A DNA stretch of 5,225 nt from Vibrio madracius (GTDB taxonomy: Bacteria; Pseudomonadota; Gammaproteobacteria; Enterobacterales; Vibrionaceae). The stretch is from contig ASHK01000252.1 of NCBI GenBank assembly GCA_000695745.1, forward strand, positions 1 through 5,225. The letters are read 5' to 3'. Below are positions 1-5,163 of the stretch, one piece after another; the stretch's first letter is position 1, and every line of letters begins with the position of its first letter. Under the pieces are notes generated by a model. That model saw only the letters and a list, made by a program, of their open reading frames with translations. It had not been told where the DNA came from and searched no databases. Position numbers and translations under genes: made by a program.

Positions 1-716
1 ACTAGAATCGAAAATGGCTGCCTGTATATGTTGTTTAATGCAGCCAGCACGCAACAGTTAACTCTCGCACAGCGGCGTTGGTTGGTGAGCGTACTTTCAC
101 CTGAAACGATATTGCAACATGATCAATTGTCAGAACTGTTAATGGCATCGATCCCAGCTTATAACTTCTTACCTAGTTGGACACAGATTAAACCCTGTCA
201 ACCTGAGCCGGCATCGCTTCCAAGTTGTTTGGATATAGCGGTTTACGACCATCTAGTGATCAAAGATTGCGCTCAAGTGATGAAACACACTTTGAATCAA
301 TTGGGTATCGACTGCACCATCAATGTCTACTCGCTAGAGGAACTGCATAAGTTGTCGCAACACCGTGAGCTCAATGAACCGTTAGTGATTGCCAGTTTTA
401 ATGTAGATGATAATTTGCCTATCTCTGTTTATCGATGGTTGATGTCAGATTCTATTTTACACCAAGGTTTATCGGATGATGCTTCAGCGTGGCTAAGAGC
501 TGAAGTGGTCAATGTTCGTGAACATAGCCAAGTGACTCATTATTTGGCGAAGCTAGAGTCTATCGCGACAACGATGCATTACCAGAACTGGCTTACACCT
601 CTATTTCATCATAGACAGACATTGCGTTGGAAAGGGTGCTGCAGGGAGTATCTATTACGGATTGGTCTTGGCCAGATTTCAGAAATGTTTGGATTGAGGA
701 TGACATCGATAATTAG
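1..716 (+). CDS. SgrR-like regulator/solute-binding protein, C-terminal part, frameshifted near its end
   Basis: The frame is open from the first base, so the N-terminus lies outside the window; about 238 residues are visible. The sequence resembles the solute-binding-like C-terminal domain of SgrR-type proteins, which join an N-terminal winged helix to a periplasmic-binding-protein fold that senses a small ligand in the cytoplasm. The best marker is PLFHHRQTLR near the end, encoded at about 598-627. After TLR the frame changes. As read, the ORF runs to a stop at 754-756 with an uncharacteristic Cys/Arg-rich tail. The +3 frame from 627 instead gives LERVLQGVSITDWSWPDF and then RNVWIEDDIDN, ending at tag 714-716, seven bases before a terminator hairpin. 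One base is missing around the TT at 627-628. The family call is from recall; the frameshift is read directly. The DNA-binding domain cannot be checked here. Confidence 0.68.
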
Positions 717-722
717 TGACAG

Positions 723-771
723 TGTCATGGGGCCTGCGAAACAACAGGCTCCATGACATATTGGCTATTTT
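723..771 (+). terminator. Hairpin terminator after the SgrR-like gene
   Basis: Bases 723-736 pair with 745-758 over 14 bp, with one G-T wobble at 731/750 and an 8-base loop. A moderately T-rich stretch follows (759-771). The hairpin begins seven bases after the restored stop at 716, the normal place for an intrinsic terminator. It lies between convergent genes, so it may also stop the DUF5062-like transcript, although the minus-strand side lacks a T tract. Confidence 0.7.
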
Positions 772-1031
772 AAAGGGTCATTATCAGGCAAGGCACTGTG
801 AAGCCAGATAGCGAGTCGTTTTTTGATGTGAGGTCCATCTTCTTTGTCTTCTGGGAGAGGGACGATTTGTTTTACTTCTACAAGAAAATGATAGAGAGCT
901 TTTGCTTTCGTTGCGGGGGTTGCGGATTGATCGTGAATCGGATAACCCTGCATCGCTGCCATTTTGCAACCTACTTCCAATGCCTTTTTGAATAACTTGT
1001 CCTCGTTTTCGAGCTTCGTTGTTTTTGACAT
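765..1031 (-). CDS. Small conserved protein, DUF5062-like
   Basis: This 88-residue, probably cytosolic, charged protein has no signal peptide or membrane segment. It contains KLFKKALEVGCKMAAMQGYP near the N-terminus and KAKALYHFLVEVKQIVPLPE in the middle, which I recall from the DUF5062 family of short Vibrio/Shewanella proteins; no function is known to me. The start is well supported: a GAGGT Shine-Dalgarno sits about 5-6 bases before ATG 1029-1031, and there is no in-frame candidate further upstream with a better signal. The gene is intact, unlike several neighbours, and converges on the SgrR-like gene. About 250 bases separate it from the DUF3861 gene upstream on the same strand, which has its own terminator, so it is probably transcribed alone. 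An overlapping + strand frame (798-995) is a shadow. Confidence 0.78.
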   Translation of the reverse strand: MSKTTKLENEDKLFKKALEVGCKMAAMQGYPIHDQSATPATKAKALYHFLVEVKQIVPLPEDKEDGPHIKKRLAIWLHSALPDNDPLK

Positions 1032-1070
1032 TTCTTACCTCGCACGCTGATAGCTATGATGTTATTCGAT

Positions 1071-1121
1071 GGTGGTCATTACGTGATGGTACATTACCAC
1101 CGTATCATCACGTGCAATGAT
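1071..1121 (-). promoter_or_regulatory. Structured leader hairpin upstream of the DUF5062-like gene
   Basis: Bases 1081-1092 pair with 1102-1113 over 12 bp (one G-T wobble) around a 9-base loop. TCATT (1076-1080) and AATGA (1116-1120) extend the stem past a 2-base bulge. On the minus strand the loop carries GGTGGT (1096-1101), which is complementary to ACCACC (1071-1076) just downstream, so a competing pairing exists. The element ends 39 bases before the start codon. A regulatory role is inference; a protein-binding DNA palindrome is the alternative. The rest of 1122-1240 shows no gene; a weak promoter (TTGAGT, 18 bases, TTCTAA on the minus strand) may lie there. Confidence 0.4.
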
Positions 1122-1240
1122 TTAGAACTCTGGCGTGCGCGCTTAACTCAATTTTGAAGGGTTAACCACAAACCGCGGCGCAATCGCCTTGATGAGTATT
1201 AAGCGTAGTCGAATCCATTAGCGTGGTATTTTAGCAGACG

Positions 1241-1270
1241 AAAATAATAAGCCTCACGGTGTTGTGAGGC
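1241..1270 (-). terminator. Rho-independent terminator of the DUF3861 gene
   Basis: Read on the minus strand, GCCTCAC (1270-1264), a 6-base loop and GTGAGGC (1257-1251) form a perfect 7-bp stem, followed by TTATTATTTT (1250-1241). It begins 11 bases after the stop of the DUF3861-like gene. This is a standard intrinsic terminator and separates that gene from the DUF5062-like gene downstream. Confidence 0.85.
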
Positions 1271-1280
1271 TCAGCTGAGA

Positions 1281-1587
1281 TTATTGGTCTTTGATGGTCT
1301 TCTTCAAATTCTGCATGAAAGTCTTAAAGTGAGGCATAAAGTCGGCGAATAAAGGATGTTTACGCTCTTGCATCATTAGCGGGCCTAATAAACGGAGACT
1401 GACGCCAAGACGCGTTGCCGATGTGTCATCCAATCCGCTTGATTGCTTCATTTTGTCGATGATGGCAAACATATCTTCTCTGTCTTCAATGTCAAAGGTC
1501 ATGGTTTGACGCTCGCGATCTGCTTTTGGTATTGGTTTCTTCGATAGTGATTCGATAAGTGTTGTGTTTAGTCGTAAGGGAATTCAT
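1281..1587 (-). CDS. DUF3861-family small protein, frameshifted near the start
   Basis: As sequenced, the longest ATG ORF is only 73 residues (start at 1502) and has no ribosome site. The real start is ATG 1585-1587, preceded at six bases by AGGAG within a GAGGAG match. From there the frame reads MNSLTTKHNTYRITIEETNT and then goes out of frame at an AAAA run (plus strand TTTT 1524-1527). Removing one A joins it through KADRERQT to MTFDIEDREDMFAIIDKMKQ and on to the stop, giving 101 residues. The YRITIEE opening followed by the acidic DRED segment and the KHPLF...MPHFK end is what I recall of DUF3861 proteins, whose role is unknown to me. It is likely cytosolic. The possible DUF2798-like ORF lies 34 bases upstream on the same strand and could share its promoter at 1794-1822. 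Confidence 0.8.
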
Positions 1588-1621
1588 AGTTCGCTCCTCA
1601 AGGGGATCATTAATATTAAAT

Positions 1622-1744
1622 CTAGCTTTTTAAGAAGGTTTCGATTTTAGGTTTTACGGTCATCGACATAACGGTCATGATCGTTAAGCCAACAGGCAGC
1701 GCGGCAATAAAGCTTTTAAACCATCCAGTGACAAATACCGTCAT
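1622..1744 (-). CDS. Possible short membrane protein, DUF2798-like, N-terminus uncertain
   Basis: The reading frame is open from TTG 1822 to the stop at 1622-1624 (66 codons). The credible initiator is ATG 1742-1744, giving 40 residues beginning MTVFVTGWFKSFIAALPVG. That stretch holds one hydrophobic segment followed by a KPKIETFLKS tail, resembling the second half of DUF2798 proteins, which usually have two membrane helices and about 70-75 residues. The upstream codons (encoding GFSD before the ATG, with an Ile-rich stretch before that) might be a first helix. However, they run into the MarR operators, and the predicted minus promoter would start transcription near 1787, inside this frame. 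It may be a 5'-truncated remnant, a gene with a non-ATG start, or a chance ORF. No convincing Shine-Dalgarno precedes either start. Confidence 0.4.
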   Translation of the reverse strand: MTVFVTGWFKSFIAALPVGLTIMTVMSMTVKPKIETFLKS

Positions 1745-1760
1745 ATCGGAAAATCCAGTC

Positions 1761-1789
1761 TTGAAATTGCGGATAATTAAGTTGATAAT
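1761..1789 (+). promoter_or_regulatory. Sigma-70-type promoter of the MarR gene
   Basis: TTGAAA (1761-1766) and GATAAT (1784-1789) each match the consensus at five of six positions and are separated by exactly 17 bases. Transcription would begin near 1796, leaving a leader of about 46 bases. The -10 box lies inside the first operator palindrome, so repressor binding would block it. Confidence 0.6.
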
Positions 1790-1825
1790 GTCAACTATAA
1801 ATATAGTAGTTGATAATGTCAACTA
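1780..1825. repeat. Tandem palindromic operator, two identical 18-bp copies
   Basis: AGTTGATAATGTCAACTA occurs perfectly at 1780-1797 and again at 1808-1825, 28 bp apart start to start. Each copy is itself a palindrome, AGTTGA and TCAACT around TAATG; the second copy extends by one more T/A pair. Size, symmetry and position directly before a marR-type gene fit operators for that regulator. Copy 1 covers the -10 of the marR promoter and part of the -10 of the opposite promoter; copy 2 covers the -35 of the opposite promoter. Repressor identity is inferred from position. Confidence 0.72.
1794..1822 (-). promoter_or_regulatory. Divergent sigma-70-type promoter toward the DUF2798/DUF3861 genes
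   Basis: On the minus strand a perfect TTGACA (1822-1817), a 17-base spacer and TATAGT (1799-1794, five of six) form the best promoter in the window. Transcription would start near 1787 and run toward the two minus-strand genes. It overlaps the marR promoter face to face, and both operator copies cover it. Confidence 0.6.
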
Positions 1826-1841
1826 CATTGTGGGGATCACT

Positions 1842-2266
1842 ATGTCTGAAAACACCTCTCTTGAATCGATTTTTCGCCTCGTTCATACGTTGAAGCGTCA
1901 AATGAGTGAACAAATTGAAAGCCTTGATTGCGATGTAGCACCGATGCATATCCGTGTAATGAAGATCATTACTAAGCGCGCGCCGTGTACGTCAATTGAT
2001 ATTGCTAACCTGCTAAGCCGAGATAAAGCTCAGGTGACAAGACTTATTAATACGCTGATCTCAGAGGGGTTGTTGGAGAAAGCCCCAATCCTGAAGACAA
2101 GCGAAGCCACTTTCTAATATTGACGCCCGCGGGTGAAGCAATCATGAATAAAGTGGCGGAGATTGACGAATCGATGCTGCTTCAAATGACGGCGGGTATT
2201 GATAAGCAAGACTTAGCCAAATTTGCTGCCGTTGCGGATGCGATGACGGATAACTTGACGAATTAG
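1842..2266 (+). CDS. MarR-family transcriptional regulator, frameshifted after the DNA-binding helices
   Basis: The start is ATG 1842-1844, with GGGGA five bases upstream. Restored, the protein is 141 residues, the usual MarR length. The N-terminal dimer helix is followed by a winged helix-turn-helix at about 49-79 (SIDIANLLSRDKAQVTRLIN, then TLISEGLLEK) and a wing at 82-98 containing NPEDKRSHFLILTPAGEA, the family's DxRS/T-x-x-LTxxG signature in the form DKRSHFLILTPAG. As sequenced, the frame breaks at codons 81-83 (bases 2083-2088, CCCCAA): one base is missing, the read-through ends at 2115-2117, and the wing plus the C-terminal dimer helix are lost. The correct frame continues without stops to tag 2264-2266. 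It probably represses itself and the divergent genes through the operators at 1780-1825. The ligand is not predictable. An in-frame extension upstream to 1677 runs through the promoter and is not coding. Confidence 0.85.
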
Positions 2267-2386
2267 CGTTGTAATTTAGATAGTGTGGGCACCGTCAACC
2301 CCGGAACTTTAAGGAAACAGTGGTAAATTGCCGCAATCTTATTAGAATGCGCGATTCAATTTGATCGTTAACCAGAGCGACTTTAT

Positions 2387-2854
2387 ATGCTTCGTGATTA
2401 CACCTTTAACTGCCTAGTGACCATGCCACGTCATGAACTGGAAGAGTTCAGTCTTCGAATGATTAGCCGAATGGTGCCAGAAGATGTTATGACTGAGTTG
2501 TTTACCTTTGAACACGAAGAAGTAGACAGCGAAGAGCGCATGATGACAGCGCGCCTTGACGCAACGTTGCGCATGACAGCGATTGCTCTAAGCGAGATTC
2601 AACAAGCGTTTGATGACTCTGACAACGCTAAGCAGAACAGTGAGCGAATGACTCGATTAGTGCTTTGGCACTTTTATGCCATTTCATTCAATTTAGAGAC
2701 GGCAATTACGTTGGAAGCGCACTGTGAACAGGTCGAAAAACTATTGATTGACCCTCCACAAGATGCGTTTGGCTGGGTGAAAATATTGACTGAGTTGCTG
2801 CACACGTATGCGAAGATAAACGCTGATCTTAATCCGCAACAAGACGCGGAATAA
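2387..2854 (+). CDS. Unrecognised 155-residue acidic protein
   Basis: I do not recognise this protein. It starts MLRDYTFNCLVTMPRHELEE at ATG 2387; an in-frame TAA at 2369-2371 rules out a longer form, and the Shine-Dalgarno is weak (AGAG about 10 bases before). Composition is strongly acidic and Met-rich (EHEEVDSEERMMTARLDATL around residues 43-62). There is no signal peptide or membrane segment, and the pattern suggests mostly alpha-helix: a helix-rich core to about residue 122, then a PPQDAFGWVKILTELLHTYA C-terminal segment. It appears intact and complete. It follows marR by 120 bases containing no obvious terminator and a possible TAGAAT -10 (2343-2348) without a good -35, so it could be read with marR or separately. 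It converges on the araC gene. An overlapping minus-strand frame (2674-2865) is a shadow. Confidence 0.75.
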   Translation: MLRDYTFNCLVTMPRHELEEFSLRMISRMVPEDVMTELFTFEHEEVDSEERMMTARLDATLRMTAIALSEIQQAFDDSDNAKQNSERMTRLVLWHFYAISFNLETAITLEAHCEQVEKLLIDPPQDAFGWVKILTELLHTYAKINADLNPQQDAE

Positions 2855-2883
2855 TTTGCTGACAACTCGTTTGTAGTTAGGAG

Positions 2884-2928
2884 TAAGCCTTGAGAGCTGG
2901 GGACGTTGTCCTAGAACTTAGAGGCTTA
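2884..2928. other. Imperfect stem-loop between convergent genes
   Basis: TAAGCCT (2884-2890) pairs with AGGCTTA (2922-2928), and GGGAC/GTCCT (about 2899-2912) forms an inner stem with one wobble. It lies between the ends of two convergent genes, so a bidirectional terminator is the natural guess, but neither side has a T tract. Confidence 0.3.
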
Positions 2929-2951
2929 ACCAGTCCAGTTAGAGCGGGTTC

Positions 2952-3740
2952 CTAAAACGATGTCGCGACGGTCTTAATATAATCCTTGGGGGTTAAGCCA
3001 AACTTACCTTTGAAGCGTTGACTAAACCTTCCTTCCGACTGGTAACCACACGACTGCGCCAACAAAGCGATATTACGAGTCCCGCTCTGTATTAAAGACA
3101 AAGCATGATTTAATCGCACTTCTGCCAATACTTCTCGGTACTGTGTGCCTTCTTGTTTAAGTTTACGAATCAAAGTGGCACGACTCATCGCAAAGTGGAT
3201 CGCAACGGTTTCTAGCGCATGCTCTTCACTGGGAGACAGTGAAAGGTAGCGACTTAACTTTTGACTAAATAGGGTGTTCACATCAGAGAATAACTGATGC
3301 AATGCGCCGAGTTCTGCTAATTGTTGGTAAAGCCCCATCACCCAAAAGGTACGTGTTTCGTTGCTCATGTTGTACTGATCAAATGAGAACAAAGCATTGA
3401 GTATGTCTTGCAGGCCGCTGGTTGCACTTAGCAGCAGTGTTTCCTCTCCTTGACCATTATTTCTACTGAGCTCGAGCATAGATTCCGGCGGTAAACAATG
3501 AAAGCTGAAGACTCGAGATAAAAATCGTCCTTTTTGTGGTAAATTTTCGAAACTGAGTGAGGCAGACGCATCACTCAGCAACAATTTTGAATGGGATACA
3601 TCTATAGCACTATCTTTCCAAAACAGTCGCTTACTGCCGGAAATAATTTGAATAATACTAGGGGAATGCATTCGCACGTTTCTCAGTTTTTGGCTTTGCT
3701 CGGCGCGAAATAGCGTCACTTGGTATGGATTGCTCATCAT
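2952..3740 (-). CDS. AraC-family transcriptional regulator
   Basis: This intact cytosolic regulator has about 262 residues. The N-terminal ~160 residues form a divergent sensing/dimer domain whose ligand I cannot name. The C-terminal AraC DNA-binding domain has two helix-turn-helices: about 176-197 (ALETVAIHFAMSRATLIRKL) and 223-246, followed by the family signature GYQSEGRFSQRFKGKFGLTP (232-251) and KDY. Two ATGs lie side by side at 3740 and 3737. The AGGGG Shine-Dalgarno is only two bases from the first and five from the second, so the second (protein starting MSNPYQV) is the better start. The gene lies 20 bases after the restored end of the ybhB-like gene on the same strand, so the two are almost certainly co-transcribed. 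It may control this operon. There is no sign of damage. Confidence 0.9.
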   Translation of the reverse strand: MMSNPYQVTLFRAEQSQKLRNVRMHSPSIIQIISGSKRLFWKDSAIDVSHSKLLLSDASASLSFENLPQKGRFLSRVFSFHCLPPESMLELSRNNGQGEETLLLSATSGLQDILNALFSFDQYNMSNETRTFWVMGLYQQLAELGALHQLFSDVNTLFSQKLSRYLSLSPSEEHALETVAIHFAMSRATLIRKLKQEGTQYREVLAEVRLNHALSLIQSGTRNIALLAQSCGYQSEGRFSQRFKGKFGLTPKDYIKTVATSF

Positions 3741-3760
3741 TTCCCCTGTTATTGTTCAAG

Positions 3761-4293
3761 TTAGCGAGTATAAGTAGCCGTTAATTTTGCTTTATCTAAT
3801 GCCATATTATTGAGTGTGAAGCCGACAACTGCTGATGGCGTGTTTTCGCTTAGATCCAACTTTTCAGTTGGTAGTGCCAGACGGTAAATTGATAACGGTG
3901 CATGCCATCTGCTTTAGGAGGGCAAACACCGCCAAACCCAACAGTGCCGTAATCAATGCGCGACTCTTGTCCACCAAGCTTCTCAATGTCGGCTCCTCGT
4001 GGTAATTCCGTCACAGAAGCGGGGATGTTAAAAGCAATCCAGTGCCAAAAGCCACTGCCAGTAGGTGCATCTGGGTCATAAGCAGTGATGGCGAAACTCT
4101 TAGTACCAGCAGGAGCATCGCTCCATGATAGCTGAGGTGATAGGTTGCCGCCATCGCAACCCCAGCTGTTATATTCAAAGGTTTTGGCCATTGGGTGCCC
4201 TTCTTGAATATCTTGACTCTTCAACTCAAATGCGTGCGCTGACCCCATAGCTAATAGGCTTAATGTTAAGACTGATTTGGTGATGATTTTCAT
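3761..4293 (-). CDS. Exported YbhB/YbcL (PEBP, Raf-kinase-inhibitor-like) protein, frameshifted
   Basis: A signal peptide of about 21 residues (MKIITKSVLTLSLLAMGSAH, then A, cut before FELKS) suggests a periplasmic protein. The PEBP fold is marked by the ligand-pocket motif DPDAP (73-77), FWHW (82-85) and the GFGGVCPP...HRY block (119-134). Bacterial members have no firmly assigned function; the name refers to similarity to phosphatidylethanolamine-binding proteins. As sequenced, the frame stops at 3850 after VWHYQLKSWI. Adding one G to the minus-strand TGG (plus-strand CC 3877-3878) restores VWALPTEKLDLSENTPSAVV and then GFTLNNMALDKAKLTATYTR, ending at 3761-3763, for 177 residues, the normal size. 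GGAG seven bases before ATG 4293 is the ribosome site and sits in a hairpin. This is the first gene of a two-gene unit with araC. Confidence 0.87.
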
Positions 4294-4300
4294 TGTGATG

Positions 4301-4321
4301 CTCCGATGTTTAAGTTCGGAG
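4301..4321 (-). promoter_or_regulatory. Small hairpin enclosing the ybhB ribosome-binding site
   Basis: On the minus strand CTCCGA (4321-4316) pairs with TCGGAG (4306-4301) around a 9-base loop. The 3' arm carries the CGGAG Shine-Dalgarno, seven bases before the ATG at 4293. Folding would hide the ribosome site. With only 6 bp the stability is modest, so translational control is possible but unproven. Confidence 0.4.
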
Positions 4322-4354
4322 TTAAGTCTATCGCCTAAATATCATTGAGATGCA

Positions 4355-4405
4355 ACAATAAGTATCACATTTCACTTTTATATCTATTTTAATGATACTT
4401 ATTGT
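4355..4405. repeat. Perfect 13-bp inverted repeat between ybhB and the methyltransferase gene
   Basis: ACAATAAGTATCA (4355-4367) and its exact complement TGATACTTATTGT (4393-4405) are separated by 25 AT-rich bases. A related TATCATT lies at 4340-4346. The repeat sits upstream of the ybhB-araC unit and of the divergent methyltransferase gene. Two inverted half-sites for a dimeric regulator, perhaps the AraC protein encoded in the unit, is the simplest idea; there is no T tract and no gene end to make it a terminator. Confidence 0.5.
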
Positions 4406-4508
4406 GAATTTTGTGCGATTTTTCGATGAAACTTGAACATCCCATGGCGTTCTTTTATCACGACTCATTGTTGATAAAGCGAATGCAGCAAACAACCATT
4501 ATCTATGG

Positions 4509-4547
4509 CATAATCGCGCGCCGTAAAAGCCGAGCTTTTTATTTTTT
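4509..4547 (+). promoter_or_regulatory. Weak promoter and short hairpin ahead of the methyltransferase gene
   Basis: CATAAT (4509-4514) is a fair -10 without a recognisable -35. Downstream, AAAAGC (4525-4530) pairs with GCTTTT (4534-4539) around CGA, followed by a T-rich run to 4547, an attenuator- or terminator-like layout just before the start codon region. The stem is short and AT-rich, so both readings are tentative. The in-frame codons from 4411 to 4572 are better viewed as this leader than as coding. Confidence 0.28.
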
Positions 4548-4572
4548 AATGTACTTAACTAGAACGATACCG

Positions 4573-5106
4573 ATGACAACTGAATCAACCGTGATTATTG
4601 GATTGCATAATCCTAAAAGTCCAACAAATGTAGGCGCAGTGATGAGAGCTGCAGGGTGCTATGACGCATCTCAAGTTCGCTACAATGGGACTCGTTACAG
4701 TCGAGCGGTCAGATTTCAAACAGACACGCAGAATACTCAGGAACGAATCGCTTTGGTTGAGATGGATGATCTTACCGCTGAGCTGGATAAAGATGTGGCT
4801 GTTGTTTGTGTTGAGTTTGCTGTAGGGGCGACCTCATTACCTTCATTCAGCCACCCAGAGAACGCGGTATATATTTTTGGACCAGAGGATGGATCGCTCC
4901 CTCAAGACATAGTGGATAGGGCCGACCACGTGGTTTATGTGCCTACGCATGGTTGCATGAATCTGGCGGCGACGGTCAATGTAGTGCTTTACGACCGCTT
5001 AGCCAAATCCATAGGTCAAGTTGATGATTATCAACAAGTGATCGCTAATCGAGACAACAAAAATCGCCTCAAAGTGAAGGCGGCATCCGACCAAGTTACA
5101 CAGTGA
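4573..5106 (+). CDS. SPOUT/TrmH-family RNA 2'-O-methyltransferase
   Basis: The protein is 177 residues from ATG 4573, which gives the normal compact SPOUT length and begins MTTESTVIIGLHNPKSPTNV. It should transfer a methyl group from S-adenosylmethionine to a ribose in tRNA or rRNA. Motif 1 is NPKSPTNVGAVMRAA (13-27) with the conserved Asn and Arg25. Motif 2 is VYIFGPEDGSL (99-109). Motif 3 is the knot-forming VYVPTHGCMNLAATVNVVLY (121-140) with Asn130. SPOUT enzymes use the C-terminal trefoil knot to bind the cofactor and usually act as dimers. There is no extra N-terminal RNA-binding domain as in RlmB-type enzymes, and it does not look like TrmL, so the target site is unknown. No strong Shine-Dalgarno precedes 4573; ATGs at 4549 and 4411 are in frame but their codons look non-coding. 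The gene is intact. Confidence 0.85.
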   Translation: MTTESTVIIGLHNPKSPTNVGAVMRAAGCYDASQVRYNGTRYSRAVRFQTDTQNTQERIALVEMDDLTAELDKDVAVVCVEFAVGATSLPSFSHPENAVYIFGPEDGSLPQDIVDRADHVVYVPTHGCMNLAATVNVVLYDRLAKSIGQVDDYQQVIANRDNKNRLKVKAASDQVTQ

Positions 5107-5123
5107 TAAACAAGTAATCGTAT

Positions 5124-5163
5124 CGCAAACCGCGTTCGCCAACTGTCGCTGGCGCGGTTTGCG
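5124..5163 (+). terminator. Large hairpin after the methyltransferase gene, probable terminator
   Basis: CGCAAACCGCG (5124-5134) pairs perfectly with CGCGGTTTGCG (5153-5163) over 11 bp, with an inner CGCCA/TGGCG alternative inside the 18-base loop. It starts 17 bases after the stop codon. The following bases (CATATTGTTGTG) are only moderately T-rich, so termination is likely but not classic. The remaining bases to 5225 show no gene. Confidence 0.5.

Noticed and set aside
798..995. Open frame of 65 codons on +
   Set aside because: It lies wholly antisense to the well-supported DUF5062-like gene and has Cys/Phe-rich composition typical of a shadow frame.
1121..1240. Possible integron attC-like or mobile-element remnant in the AT/GC-mixed gap
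   Set aside because: Only short palindromes such as GGTTAACC (1160-1167) are present; there is no paired core-site structure, transposase fragment or target duplication.
1677..1841. In-frame N-terminal extension of the MarR protein
   Set aside because: It spans the promoter and both operators, while ATG 1842 has a good ribosome site and gives the normal MarR N-terminus.
2674..2865. Open frame of 63 codons on -
   Set aside because: Antisense to the 155-residue gene; Ser/Cys-rich, with no ribosome site or family resemblance.
622..3880. Programmed ribosomal frameshifting as the cause of the four breaks
   Set aside because: The sites are unlike each other, lack typical slippery heptamers with downstream structures, and fall in unrelated genes; simple homopolymer indels explain all four.
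4355..4410. CRP-type site near ATTGTGAATTTTGTG
   Set aside because: The TGTGA half-site has no properly spaced TCACA partner.
4411..4572. In-frame N-terminal extension of the RNA methyltransferase
   Set aside because: It resembles no SPOUT domain, overlaps a leader with promoter- and hairpin-like sequence, and ATG 4573 begins directly before motif 1 at the expected distance.
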